From Gimesia fumaroli (GTDB lineage: Bacteria > Planctomycetota > Planctomycetia > Planctomycetales > Planctomycetaceae), in assembly GCF_007754425.1 (NCBI RefSeq), contig NZ_CP037452.1, positions 2,368,664 through 2,432,663 on the forward strand: 64,000 nucleotides of DNA, written 5' to 3'. Under the pieces are notes generated by a model. The model was not told the DNA's origin and did not search any database. It saw only the letters and a list, made by a program, of their open reading frames with translations. A program made the translations under genes and the position numbers. Each line of letters starts with the position of its first letter. The first letter of the stretch is position 1. Shown in pieces: positions 39,296 through 48,110 of the stretch.

Positions 39296-39883
39296 TTAGT
39301 CGATAAGATCGGCAAGTTCTTCACGTAAACGTCGGCGAATCCGATAGCAAGCCTGCCAGACTGCTTGCTCAGTCATCTTAAGTTTTTCTGCGGACTCGGC
39401 TGCCGTGTAACCATTGATTACCACGAGCCAAAACGCTTTTCGACTCTGTTCCTGAAAGCTGCCATCTAACAATTCCACCGCACGTCGCATGACCATCCCG
39501 TCTTCGGCTGCTTCCGTTTCTTCGAGTTTGGATTCGGGTAGCTCTTTTAAATGGTTCTGCCAGCCACTTCCACCAATAGCACTCGTATGACCGCGCATTT
39601 TGCGAATCATATCACGAATTTTGTTGGCGGTGATCGTACGTAACCAGCCTCGAAAAGTGCCGTTCCCTTTTTTTCGGAAGGAAGCAATCGAGGTTGAAAC
39701 AGAACGAAAGACTTCCTGCATTACGTCAGCAGCATCGTCTGGACTCAATCCAGATTCGTTTCGACACCAATGGTAAACCAACGGACTATAGATGTTAACC
39801 ATCCGTTCCCATGCTTGCTGATCATGTCGTTTGACACGATAAAGCAAACTCGACGATGTAAATGCACTCGCTCGATTATTCAA
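39296..39883 (-). CDS. ECF RNA polymerase sigma factor
   Basis: 195 residues. Region 2: SSLLYRVKRHDQQAWERMVNIYSPLVYHWCR followed by DAADVMQEVFRSVSTSIASFRKKGNGTFRGWLRTITANKIRDMIRK, the D..Q..F......F...G.F..WL..I..N...D pattern. Region 4: EQSRKAFWLVVINGYTAAESAEKLKMTEQAVWQACYRIRRRLREEL, a helix-turn-helix for -35 recognition. This pattern (YSPLVYHWC..., GTFRGWL) is that of the planctomycete sigma-70/ECF families linked to membrane kinases. The start at 39883 gives the complete region 2. No anti-sigma gene is adjacent; the N-terminal zinc-finger-like segment of the kinase downstream could play that part (inference). Confidence 0.95.
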   Translation of the reverse strand: MNNRASAFTSSSLLYRVKRHDQQAWERMVNIYSPLVYHWCRNESGLSPDDAADVMQEVFRSVSTSIASFRKKGNGTFRGWLRTITANKIRDMIRKMRGHTSAIGGSGWQNHLKELPESKLEETEAAEDGMVMRRAVELLDGSFQEQSRKAFWLVVINGYTAAESAEKLKMTEQAVWQACYRIRRRLREELADLID

Positions 39884-40490
39884 TATAATGGCCCAGTAAT
39901 TTTATCTCTCTTATAAATGAATCATATGTAACATGATTGCACACGTTATCTGAGTTCTCACAGGTTTATCGAATAGAGTTGTGGTCAATTGTTGATTATA
40001 CCTAGAGATTATTACTCGACTACAATAGATTCAGAACTATCACTCTGTTTTTTGACTTCAATTCAAAAAAAACAGAGTGAATGCGATCACGAATAGTCCT
40101 AATTGTGAAAGATCCACAATTTATGCTTGCATAATTAGGCCATTTATGAGCTTCTCTCTATAACCTTGCAACTGTTCTTCATTATGATTGCAGATTAGGC
40201 TAACAAGCACGAGCATGAATAGATCGAATACCTGAGATCCGAGAGTCAGATTCTTAAAGAAAAGATGGCAAGAATCGCATACAGTTGAACGACAGCATCG
40301 ATGCGATGCAACGCGGTAAACAAGTTTACTGCCAGAATCCGCTGACGCGCACGGTTTGGGAAGCCCGCTAGATGCGACTGTAGGCAAAAAGCAGGCGTCA
40401 CCACGCGGATGGGAAACCAGATCCATTCGCACTCGGCTTATCGCGCAGCAGAATAAATTAACTACACGAGGGATAAGTGGGGGAACAAAA
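39884..40490. other. Non-coding stretch upstream of sigma gene
   Basis: About 600 bases. It contains the strong palindrome at 40041-40079. A 103-codon minus-strand frame (40121-40432) is rich in Cys, Leu and Ser, matches no family I know and has no ribosome site, so I do not call it. Bases ~40268-40430 have a GC and codon texture unlike the AT-rich surroundings and may be remnant coding sequence. Confidence 0.5.
40041..40079. terminator. Long hairpin with A/T-rich arms
   Basis: CACTCTGTTTTTT and AAAAAACAGAGTG pair over 13 bases around a loop of about 13; the right arm has two extra A. Arms of this form read as a bidirectional terminator. No gene obviously ends here, so it may instead be a relic or a regulatory stem-loop. 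Confidence 0.5.
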
Positions 40491-40519
40491 AAGGCCTTCG
40501 TCTGAGTGACGAAGGCCTT
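40491..40519 (-). terminator. Rho-independent terminator of tRNA-Arg
   Basis: AAGGCCTTCGTC / GACGAAGGCCTT, a perfect 12-base-pair stem with a 5-base loop. On the minus strand it is followed by TTTTTTG, a good terminator T-run. It lies ~40 bases past the 3' end of the tRNA gene. Confidence 0.88.
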
Positions 40520-40557
40520 GTCGTTGTAAGTGTTGGTTTCAAATTGATTTGAAAAAG

Positions 40558-40631
40558 TACACCCGAAGGGATTCGAACCCCTAACCCCCGGTTCCGAAGA
40601 CCGGTGCTCTATCCAGTTGAGCTACGGGTGC
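40558..40631 (-). tRNA. tRNA-Arg (anticodon TCG)
   Basis: 74 bases including the discriminator A, read on the minus strand. The acceptor stem GCACCCG pairs with CGGGTGT (first pair G-U). The D arm is TAGCTCAACTGGATAGAGCA; the anticodon stem CCGGT/ACCGG holds loop CTTCGGA, so positions 34-36 are TCG (reads CGA/CGN Arg). The T arm has loop TTCGAAT. CCA is not encoded. A terminator follows. The anticodon arm has an exact 19-base copy at 24159. Confidence 0.95.
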
Positions 40632-41112
40632 ATGTCTCTTTTAGACTGTCTTTCGCAGGCTTTGGTTACCTGAAAATTAGCGGCATTGCTATTTTTTTGT
40701 TTCCTTGCCATGGAAAAACAGGTGCAACTTGTTATCTCTACTTATGTTACTGAAATTAGAAATGGATGCAACTGTTGAGGAAGAGGATTCTAGCATTCCC
40801 ACGATAAAAAACAAGGGACCTTCATTTTCGCTGATTGCTTCATCGAATTCGATTTTTAAAAAAGGAGACGGCGCCTCACATCCTACTTCGTGCAGGCTTC
40901 GAGTCTGCCAGAAACAATTCAATTTGCGTATCGGAATCGCTTGCTACTTGACTATCTACTCGGATTCGGTTGTCATAGTGGTAATTACGTAAGAAAGTTA
41001 ATTTGTTTGGATTGTCAAGACTTTCTGGCGAATTGATTTTGAACGGTCAGCTCTAGCGGAGTTGCCCTGATCCTTGCCCCCGCTTCTTATCAAATGAGAG
41101 GTCCTGCCTGTT
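40632..41112. other. Non-coding stretch between tRNA and beta-helix gene
   Basis: 480 bases. Weak overlapping frames exist on both strands: 40705-40992 (+, 95 codons) and 40689-40922 (-, 77 codons, starting MNCFWQTRSLHEVGCEAPSPF). Neither has family motifs or a ribosome site; the minus-strand one looks slightly more protein-like. The end of the region should hold the promoter for the beta-helix gene. Confidence 0.45.
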
Positions 41113-42390
41113 ATGAAACGTTCTCAAACTTCTGTTCTTTTTTCATTTTTGATTGTGGCTCTGCTATTCAATCTCAATCTGGTCGCCGCTGGTCAGGAAA
41201 ACCAGCCTTCTTCTAAAAAGCCCAAACTGGCCGGTGCACGGCCTGTGATTCATGCGATTAATTATACTTCGATTCAAGAAGCCATCGATGCGATACCGGA
41301 TGAGGGGGGAGTGGTTTTGTTACCACCCGGTAAGTTTGAAATTGATCAGCCTCTGGTGATCACCAAGGGCGATGTGTTAATTATGGGAGCTGGATCTGCG
41401 ACACACATTCATAACAAAAACGAGTCAGGGAAAGATGCGATTGCCATTCACCCGCCAGCAGACGCCAAACTTCCTGATGGGAAGAAAGATCCCAAGCCGC
41501 GTATCTGGCGTGTGCAGTTACAGAATTTTCGGGTCACCGGAAATGAGAAAAGCGGACGGGGAATTAATGCGAAGTGGGTACAAGAAATCTATATTCATGG
41601 TGTGACCTGTAGCTATCACGGCAGTGACGGAATCTTTCTTGATTTCTGTTTTGAAGATCCACGCGTTTCCGACTGTTTGATTACTTACAATAAAGCAACT
41701 GGTCTGAATACGATCGGTTGCCATGATATCGTCGTTTCTGCCAATCACTTTGAAGAGAACCTGGATGCACTTCACTGCATGGACGGTTTTAATCTATGTA
41801 TGAGCGGCAATAACCTGGATGACCATCTCCGTGATGGTGTGATCATTGAAAATACCTACGGTTCGATCGTCTGTGCCAACATGATTGAAGAGTGTCAAGG
41901 TCGGGCGATTGTTCTGGACCGGGAATGTTATGGGATTACGCTGTCTGCGAATGTGATTGCTCATAACGGCAGCGGCATTATTCTGGACGACGCGCACGGT
42001 TGTGCCGTCAGTGCGAATACCTTCACTCTGCTGGCTGCCGATGCGTTGCGGATTGGTCCCAAGTCCGGACGGATTACCGTCACCGGGAATAATTTCTCGA
42101 ACAGCTATATTGGCAATGGTAATGTCAAACGTCGTACGAATGACCTGAAAGCCGCTGGCTTGACGCTGGACAAAACGCGTGGTGTTACGGTTTCCGGTAA
42201 CCTGTTTTCTTCTGTCCGTCCCAAAGCCGTTGAAGTGATTGAACCGACGACGAATGTGATCTTCGGAAACAACCTGCTGATTGATGTGGAATCGGATCAT
42301 AAAAAACTGAAGGATTCGATTATCAAAAATATCTTGGAAACAGCGGCTGAACCCGTCAAGCCGGAGTCAAAGCAGGCTGATTCCAAGTAG
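41113..42390 (+). CDS. Secreted right-handed beta-helix repeat protein
   Basis: 425 residues with a signal peptide (MKRSQTSVLFSFLIVALLFNLNLVAAG). Residues ~50-95 (YTSIQEAIDAIPDEGGVVLLPPGKFEIDQPLVI) match the entry of pectate-lyase-like helices. The remainder repeats short N-rich turns: GIFLDFCFEDPRVSDCLIT, GLNTIGCHDIVVSANHF, SGIILDDAHGCAVSANTF, GVTVSGNLF. These stack as parallel-helix coils with Asn ladders, as in polysaccharide lyases and glycoside hydrolases. No catalytic set can be named from sequence alone. The C-terminus (VKPESKQADSK) is polar. Likely acts outside the cytoplasm on a polysaccharide; the substrate is unknown. Confidence 0.88.
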   Translation: MKRSQTSVLFSFLIVALLFNLNLVAAGQENQPSSKKPKLAGARPVIHAINYTSIQEAIDAIPDEGGVVLLPPGKFEIDQPLVITKGDVLIMGAGSATHIHNKNESGKDAIAIHPPADAKLPDGKKDPKPRIWRVQLQNFRVTGNEKSGRGINAKWVQEIYIHGVTCSYHGSDGIFLDFCFEDPRVSDCLITYNKATGLNTIGCHDIVVSANHFEENLDALHCMDGFNLCMSGNNLDDHLRDGVIIENTYGSIVCANMIEECQGRAIVLDRECYGITLSANVIAHNGSGIILDDAHGCAVSANTFTLLAADALRIGPKSGRITVTGNNFSNSYIGNGNVKRRTNDLKAAGLTLDKTRGVTVSGNLFSSVRPKAVEVIEPTTNVIFGNNLLIDVESDHKKLKDSIIKNILETAAEPVKPESKQADSK

Positions 42391-42848
42391 GTTACCAGGG
42401 GAAAGAAGAGGCAGTCCGAATTTTCCTGTCTGACAGGTTTTGTTTCCAGGTTGCTGTCAGCCGGTTAACGTCCAGAACAGAGTCAAGGTGCTCCCGTGTA
42501 TCAGGAGCACCTTGATCTCTCATATCATCTGGATTAGAGCAGTCAGAAACAGGCCGTCAAAACGTGGTAAGACTGGATGAAGACGCTGGAAGAGGCTGGC
42601 GTCCGAATGTTGAAACGACAGAAAACCTCATCGCATTCTGATGAGCTTCAACAGAGGTTGCTGGCTTCTTTGTTTATTCCGCAGTCTGCCAGCAAACAGC
42701 ATCGGGTGCCGACGGTATTGTGTCTGCATCAAACCAATTCAAAAATAGGCAAACAAGAGCTGACAGGAATGAATAGACTGCCAAACAGTTCTTTAACACT
42801 CATTTGAAGCAAGATGTTGTTTGATCTTAAGGGGCATGAAAGTCTGTT
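42391..42848. other. Intergenic region with hairpin; no supported gene
   Basis: 458 bases between convergent genes. It holds the stem-loop at 42484-42514. A 76-codon plus-strand frame at 42577-42807 (MKTLEEAGVRMLKRQ) has no ribosome site, no family motif and a polar composition, so it is not called. Confidence 0.5.
42484..42514 (+). terminator. Stem-loop after the beta-helix gene
   Basis: CAAGGTGCTCC and GGAGCACCTTG form a perfect 11-base stem with a 9-base loop about 95 bases past the beta-helix stop. It lacks a T-run, so terminator activity is uncertain. Confidence 0.5.
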
Positions 42849-44906
42849 CTATTTAATGAGGTCATATTCAGGCCAATCGTTGATCTGGTTTACCCAACGA
42901 TGCATTTGCCCGTCAATCAGAGATGATAAACTCTTTTTCTCTTTTCCATAGCGTGTATTGAATAGGATGGCCCAGTTGATTCCGTCGCGCCGTCTTACCA
43001 GGATCGTTGATGTTCCAGGCAGTGCGCCGTTGTGCCAATGATTTTCGCTACCCCGCAGGTTAAAGGGTCTCACCGACCAGCCACAGGCGTAATAGAAGGA
43101 TTTCGGATCTCCGTTCTGATCAAAACCGGCCAGTCCTTCCGGACGCTGAAACATTTGTGAGATCGTGGGCGCTTTGAGAATCGGACATTGCTCACGGTTA
43201 TTGAATGCGGTTGCAAATCGGACCAGATCTGGTGCGGATGAAATCCAGCCGCCATGAGAATCCATCGCTTCCAGATACCAGGCACCATAGGGTTGAGGCA
43301 CCTGTTCCACTCCCTCTTCCGAAAATACAGAGGTGCCTACTCTGGGGCTATAGTATTTGACTTCATTCGGCTCGCGGTATTTCAGTAGCGTTTTTCCCAG
43401 CTTTGTCTGAGTCATTTGTAGAGGGTCACAGATCTCTTGTTGAATATACTCGTGATAAGGCTTTCCGGCTACCGTTTCAATGACTCTGCCCAGCAGGCAG
43501 TAACCGAAGTTTGAGTAAGCAAACCGTTCTCCCGGTTTGAAGTCGAGAGGCTGTTTCAGCATGACCTGAATCACGTCTTCGGTTTCTGCAGGAGGTTTCG
43601 TTCCCAATTGCTTCGCGAAAGAAACCGAACGGAACATCGGGTCGAAAGAGGCACTTCGATCCCAGCCTCCAGTATGGTTAAGTAATTGCTGTATCGTCAC
43701 CTCTTTCAGTCGAGGATCTACACCCTGTTGGGAAAGTTCATTCTGGTAACTCTTGAGAATATCGAAGACTCTGGTATTTAATTCCAGTTGATCCTCTTCA
43801 ACCAGTTTCATGATCGCGACTGCGGTGATCGGCTTAGAAATGCTGGCGATCCGGAACTGGCTGTTGGGTTGAACCAGTTTTTTCTGTTCCTGGTCTGCAT
43901 AGCCGAACCCCCGCGCATAGACGAGCCGCCCCTGATAACTGACGGCGACCGCGGCTCCCGGAGGTTGGTGCTCCAGCAGGAATTCTTTGACGGAACGGTC
44001 CAGGGATGCGAACTCTTTTTGTTCTTTTCCTGAGACCGGAATCTCATCCGCGTTTTTCCAGATAGAGGATTCCGTTTTGTTTTCTTCTTTCACCCAGATA
44101 GCGTTGAAAAAGGGCTGGTTGTTAATTCGATAGCCATCGATATTCGTGAGTTGGTAATTTTGATCCTGCATTTTTTTGTCTTCTGCCTGGAACTGTTTCA
44201 GGGTCAGATGGAATTGTGACATCCAGGCGGGTTCCGTTTCTTTATACCAGACTGCATGGTAGACAGGATTGCGATCAATGACATAGCCGCAGAGATCAAT
44301 CAGACGAAAACCCTGAGAAGAAACGTCCTCGAAGATTTTTTGAAACTGGTCTGAAGGAACATTACAGGTCGCATCCCAGGTGACATCATTTCGTTTCACC
44401 CAGATCCCGGCATGGACCGGTTGGTTATTGAGCATGTAGCCATCCAGTTTAAACGGAATAAAACCTTTCTGCTTTAACTCATTGAGTGTGTCTTGTAGTT
44501 GTGTATTCGAAAGTGAATGCCGAATGATATGTTCGGCTTGCTCGTTCTTTTCCCAGCTTACAGCGAATCGTGATGTGTTTCCCCGTTCGTAGCCGCTGAT
44601 GACAACTGGCTGAAAACCTTCACTGGCATATTGTTTTTGTTTTTCTTCCAGCTGGCGGGCGTCGAGACCATGGTGGGCCTTCCATGCTTTCTGGTCTGGT
44701 CGTTTCACCGCAATGGCCATGAATCTGTCGAAGCGTTTTCCCGGCGTGACACTGACATCCGTGAGTGCAAAGCCCTGTTTTTTGATCCGTGTGATGAATC
44801 TCTGATAGCTGGAAGAAGTTAATTGCAATTCGAATTCCGTCTCTGCCGCGTTCAGAGGAAGTGTCATGAATAACAGGGCAAAGAGGAAAGGTCTCAGGTA
44901 ATGCAT
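42849..44906 (-). CDS. Secreted class C beta-lactamase-like serine hydrolase with BTRD1-type repeats
   Basis: Start set at 44906 because it begins a good signal peptide (MHYLRPFLFALLFMTLPLNA); the open frame continues 26 codons upstream. 685 residues. The first ~290 hold about five copies of a ~50-residue repeat (FQ......QG.RL.DL.GY.I...P.YHAVW.K), which I recognise as bacterial tandem repeat domain 1, seen beside serine hydrolases such as polyglycine hydrolase. The second half is the beta-lactamase/PBP fold: SISK (catalytic Ser-Lys, in RIASISKPITAVAIMKL), YSN (in FAYSNFGYCLLG) and a terminal HNGALPG in place of KTG. Probably an esterase or peptidase exported from the cytoplasm. Confidence 0.9.
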   Translation of the reverse strand: MHYLRPFLFALLFMTLPLNAAETEFELQLTSSSYQRFITRIKKQGFALTDVSVTPGKRFDRFMAIAVKRPDQKAWKAHHGLDARQLEEKQKQYASEGFQPVVISGYERGNTSRFAVSWEKNEQAEHIIRHSLSNTQLQDTLNELKQKGFIPFKLDGYMLNNQPVHAGIWVKRNDVTWDATCNVPSDQFQKIFEDVSSQGFRLIDLCGYVIDRNPVYHAVWYKETEPAWMSQFHLTLKQFQAEDKKMQDQNYQLTNIDGYRINNQPFFNAIWVKEENKTESSIWKNADEIPVSGKEQKEFASLDRSVKEFLLEHQPPGAAVAVSYQGRLVYARGFGYADQEQKKLVQPNSQFRIASISKPITAVAIMKLVEEDQLELNTRVFDILKSYQNELSQQGVDPRLKEVTIQQLLNHTGGWDRSASFDPMFRSVSFAKQLGTKPPAETEDVIQVMLKQPLDFKPGERFAYSNFGYCLLGRVIETVAGKPYHEYIQQEICDPLQMTQTKLGKTLLKYREPNEVKYYSPRVGTSVFSEEGVEQVPQPYGAWYLEAMDSHGGWISSAPDLVRFATAFNNREQCPILKAPTISQMFQRPEGLAGFDQNGDPKSFYYACGWSVRPFNLRGSENHWHNGALPGTSTILVRRRDGINWAILFNTRYGKEKKSLSSLIDGQMHRWVNQINDWPEYDLIK

Positions 44907-45095
44907 TTTTATTTCCGATTCAGGTGACAGACAGGGGGCAGAATGGTATCTATAATGATATTCCACTGTCAGGATGGTCTTCAAGCAGAATCCAGATCGA
45001 TGTGATCTGGTTTCTTAATTCTATTCTGATGAACGGTACCGCAGAGTCAATTTTATTTCTCAGGAATGCTGCCAGGTGAAGGGCACTCATTAATC

Positions 45096-45923
45096 ATGAA
45101 ATCAATATATGTCAGACTGAGTCTATTTTGTATCTGCTTCTGTATTTTCTCTCAGGTGAGTCATACTGCTGATCCCGTTCTGATTGCCCATCGGGGGATG
45201 TTACGGCACGCTCCGGAAAATACGCTGCCGGCGTTTCGTGTCTGCCTGGATTTGCGGATTGGTTTTGAACTGGATATCCGCACGACAAAGGACGGAGAGT
45301 TGGTGATCATTCATGATGACAGCTTGCCGAGAACAACCAATGGTCTCGGAAAGTCCATTCGTGATGTGACATGGGCGGAAGCACAGCAACTGGATGCGGG
45401 GCGTTGGTTTGATCCGGTATTCGCCGGGACGCGGATTCCCACTTTGGAGCAGACGCTTAAGTTAATCAAAGAGAGAAAACAGGGGGACACAATCATTGCG
45501 CTGAATATCAAGCAATTGAACCCCGACGGCGAAAAGAAACTGGTGGAGTTGCTCGAAAAAAATGATCTGTTCGAGGACAGTTTCGCATTTGATCAGAGTG
45601 CGGAAATGAGCCAGCGGTTGAAGAAACTGAATCCTCGCATTCGGATTGGACAGAACGTCAACCGCAAGAGTATTGACGCGCGTTTAAAAGAGAATCAGCT
45701 GGATGTGTTTCTGCTGACGTTTGTTGCAGAGAAAGCGGAAGTCGATCGACTCAAGCAGCAGGGGAAACAGGTCCTGTTTAACTTTGGTGGTTCTGGCGCG
45801 GGCCGACGCAATCCTGAGGTCTGGAATCAGGTTCGTGCTGCAGGCATTGAGGGCATTTTGACCGATTATCCTCTGGAATGCAGGCAGGTCTGGCGGGACG
45901 CGGATCAGCAGACGAAAAACTGA
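45096..45923 (+). CDS. Glycerophosphodiester phosphodiesterase family protein
   Basis: ATG 45096 begins a signal peptide (MKSIYVRLSLFCICFCIFSQVSHTA), giving 275 residues; the frame reaches back ten more codons. GDPD motifs are complete: IAHRGMLRHAPENTLPAF (catalytic His), FELDIRTTKDGELVIIHDDSLPRTTNG (metal-binding E.D and second His). They are followed by TLEQTLKLIKE and the barrel's end GILTDYPLECR. These enzymes hydrolyse glycerophosphodiesters to glycerol-3-phosphate and an alcohol; an exported form would act on lipid head groups in the periplasm. Divergent from the beta-lactamase-like gene. Confidence 0.93.
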   Translation: MKSIYVRLSLFCICFCIFSQVSHTADPVLIAHRGMLRHAPENTLPAFRVCLDLRIGFELDIRTTKDGELVIIHDDSLPRTTNGLGKSIRDVTWAEAQQLDAGRWFDPVFAGTRIPTLEQTLKLIKERKQGDTIIALNIKQLNPDGEKKLVELLEKNDLFEDSFAFDQSAEMSQRLKKLNPRIRIGQNVNRKSIDARLKENQLDVFLLTFVAEKAEVDRLKQQGKQVLFNFGGSGAGRRNPEVWNQVRAAGIEGILTDYPLECRQVWRDADQQTKN

Positions 45924-45935
45924 TTCCGTGTCGGC

Positions 45936-46799
45936 TCAAATCGATCTGGCTTTTTTGTGTGTAAACGCGTGCTCGATCAGTGATTGGTCGAACTGATCAG
46001 GAACTTCGCCTTCTGCTGCGAAGAGGTAGATCGCGGCAATCAGAATCGAATGGATGGCCGAAGAGACCAGTGAGACAAGTAAGATACAGACAATTCCGGT
46101 TGCGATCATAATACCACCAATGACTGCATTGACCGATCCGATCATGATGAAGCCGCCTACAATCAGCCCAAAGATGGGGATCATCAGCAGGAAGACAATC
46201 AGGCCGATCCCGAAGTTAGCGACCAGAGACTCACCCCAGGTTTTGCGAAGAATACCTACTGAGCGTTTCATGGCTTCGAAGGGATTTTTTTTTTCCACAA
46301 CGAGAACTGGGATGACGAAATAAGTCGTAATCGACCAGGCCATGCCGAGCAGCCCGGCGACGAGTTGCCCGATCTTTTCTGATTTTGATTCGATCAGCCT
46401 GAGAATGAAGCCCACTGTTGCACTAACCAGTGCCCAGCCTGTGATTTGCGGCAGCCGATTCAGGGCAGACGAAAAACCGTCGCTGAGAGTGGGATTACCC
46501 CCTTTGAGCCGGATGATGGCACAGGACATTAACGCTGAGTTGAAAAAGATAATGACGAAGTAGTTCACGAAATAGAAGGCAAATAGAATGACATAGGCCA
46601 GCGGATCTTGAGGGGCCTGATGCTCATTCATAATGACCGTGACGTATTTACTATTGATCAGCGGGAGTGCAAAGCTGGCCAAGACCATCAGGCAGGCAAA
46701 ACCGCTCATGATCGGGAACAACAAGAGTTCTTTATCCAGCATCAAGACGCGGAAACTTTGTTTGGATAACGCCCATCCGTTGGAAATGCGGCTAAACAT
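45936..46799 (-). CDS. Integral membrane protein, DUF6159-like
   Basis: 287 residues from ATG 46799 (MFSRISNGWALSKQSFRVLMLDKELLLFPIMSG). About five or six membrane helices: LLFPIMSGFACLMVLASFALPL, YVILFAFYFVNYFVIIFFNSALMSCAII, GWALVSATVGFILRL, MAWSITTYFVIPVLVVE, NFGIGLIVFLLMIPIFGLIVGGFIMIG, VIGGIMIATGIVCILLVSLV. The N-terminal W.l.K.S...L..dkel..fp..s pattern and ENPFEAMKRSV...TWGE-like block are those of the DUF6159 family. Function unknown. Convergent with the GDPD gene with 12 bases between. Confidence 0.8.
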   Translation of the reverse strand: MFSRISNGWALSKQSFRVLMLDKELLLFPIMSGFACLMVLASFALPLINSKYVTVIMNEHQAPQDPLAYVILFAFYFVNYFVIIFFNSALMSCAIIRLKGGNPTLSDGFSSALNRLPQITGWALVSATVGFILRLIESKSEKIGQLVAGLLGMAWSITTYFVIPVLVVEKKNPFEAMKRSVGILRKTWGESLVANFGIGLIVFLLMIPIFGLIVGGFIMIGSVNAVIGGIMIATGIVCILLVSLVSSAIHSILIAAIYLFAAEGEVPDQFDQSLIEHAFTHKKARSI

Positions 46800-46963
46800 A
46801 ATCATCAATCCTCAAGAATGATCTCTGTGTTGTGGGGAAACAGCTTTGACCTCAACCGGTCACGTCGAAATAAACCTAGCTCGGTTTATATCAGATCGAC
46901 TCCAAAATACGAAATCGATTTGAAAATTCTTGATGATTTTACTGATTGTTAGCAAAACATGGG

Positions 46964-47980
46964 TTATTTCTCTGGCGGGAGAGCTAACAGGATGGCCACC
47001 GTGGCCCAGCTGCCTGCGGTGACCGAAATGAATTGATCCTTGCCGTGTGGATAGCCTGTTTCAAAATAGGTCTGAAACGGTTTCGCACGCGTGGGCACAT
47101 GCCAGGAACCATCGGGCTGTTGTGTGTTGAGCAGATATTGAATACCTCGTCTGACAGCCGGCTGATCGGCGGAGACGAGATCGGAACGGAGCAGGGCGAC
47201 AAGTACGGTTCCCGTGGCATAAGCGTCGCTGGTCATCTCGGGGAGTTGTGACCAGCCGCCATCTTTGTTTTGCATTTTGAGCAGTGCTGTGATGGCAGCC
47301 TGGGTGACTGCTTCATCAACCTCCAGGATGAGAAACGAACGGAGTTGGAAGACGCGTTCTTCGGTCGATTGAGGCTGCAGATCGAGTAACCATTGTTGTG
47401 CCTGCTGAATGCGTGTTTCGATGCGGTCGGCTTGCTCGCTGGTGCCAAATGTTTTGAGGGCTCGGATGACAAAATAATTCGTGTTTGTGTCACTGGACAT
47501 GGAAGGGGGGCGTGTCGAATTTCGAATCCAGTGGTTTTTGTCTTTGTTCCGTTCCAATAGATAGCCGGTGACCGCTGTCGTCACTTCATCCGACTTGTAC
47601 CCGGCCAGTTCCAGAGTCCAGAGTGCGTAACTGGCGGTGTCCGGCCCGCCTCCCTGACCTTTGCCTGCCTGATAATTTTTCAGACCGCGCTTGAGATGGG
47701 CGGCGGTATGCTTGATCTGTAACTCAAGGTTGGCATCATCAATTGCAAACCCTCGCTGTTTCGCTTCTTCCAGCGCGAGCACAGCCAGAGCCTGGTTATG
47801 GCAGGTAAAACATTTTCGCTCGCGGGCAGAACCTGCAGCCGCTTTTTCAATGAGTGGGATGGATGACTGAATCGCGGCTTTGATGGCGGAAGGATCGAGA
47901 GTGATTTCTTCCGCCTGGAGGGAAGCGGTCAGGTGAAAAGCGATAACAGACAGCAGTAGATTGAAACAGCCTTGACGCAT
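46964..47980 (-). CDS. Exported prenyltransferase/squalene-oxidase-repeat protein with CxxCH
   Basis: ATG 47980 starts a signal peptide (MRQGCFNLLLSVIAFHLTASLQAEE), giving 338 residues; an upstream ATG at 48022 would add 14. A single heme-binding-type motif CFTCH lies near residue 50. The rest is made of alpha-toroid repeats: GGGPDTASYALWTLELAGY, NTNYFVIRALKTFG, KDGGWSQLPEMTSDAYATGTVLVALL, QPDGSWHVPTR, SVTAGSWATVAILLAL. I know this architecture from planctomycetes, without a proven function. The catalytic DxDD of squalene cyclases is not present, so a cyclase activity is not supported. Confidence 0.85.
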   Translation of the reverse strand: MRQGCFNLLLSVIAFHLTASLQAEEITLDPSAIKAAIQSSIPLIEKAAAGSARERKCFTCHNQALAVLALEEAKQRGFAIDDANLELQIKHTAAHLKRGLKNYQAGKGQGGGPDTASYALWTLELAGYKSDEVTTAVTGYLLERNKDKNHWIRNSTRPPSMSSDTNTNYFVIRALKTFGTSEQADRIETRIQQAQQWLLDLQPQSTEERVFQLRSFLILEVDEAVTQAAITALLKMQNKDGGWSQLPEMTSDAYATGTVLVALLRSDLVSADQPAVRRGIQYLLNTQQPDGSWHVPTRAKPFQTYFETGYPHGKDQFISVTAGSWATVAILLALPPEK

Positions 47981-48110
47981 CCGGAGCCCCAATTGTCGAT
48001 GCATGCCACTTAAGTCAGGCACCTGGTGGTACCTCGAAACAGCATTTATTCTAACAATTCATCAGGCTGAATCGCCAGCTTCTTTTGTGCTTTTGTGAAT
48101 CTGGCATCGA

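Noticed and set aside
40121-40432. 103-codon minus-strand frame near the tRNA
   Set aside because: No ribosome site, no recognisable motif, Cys/Ser/Leu-rich composition; may be remnant sequence.
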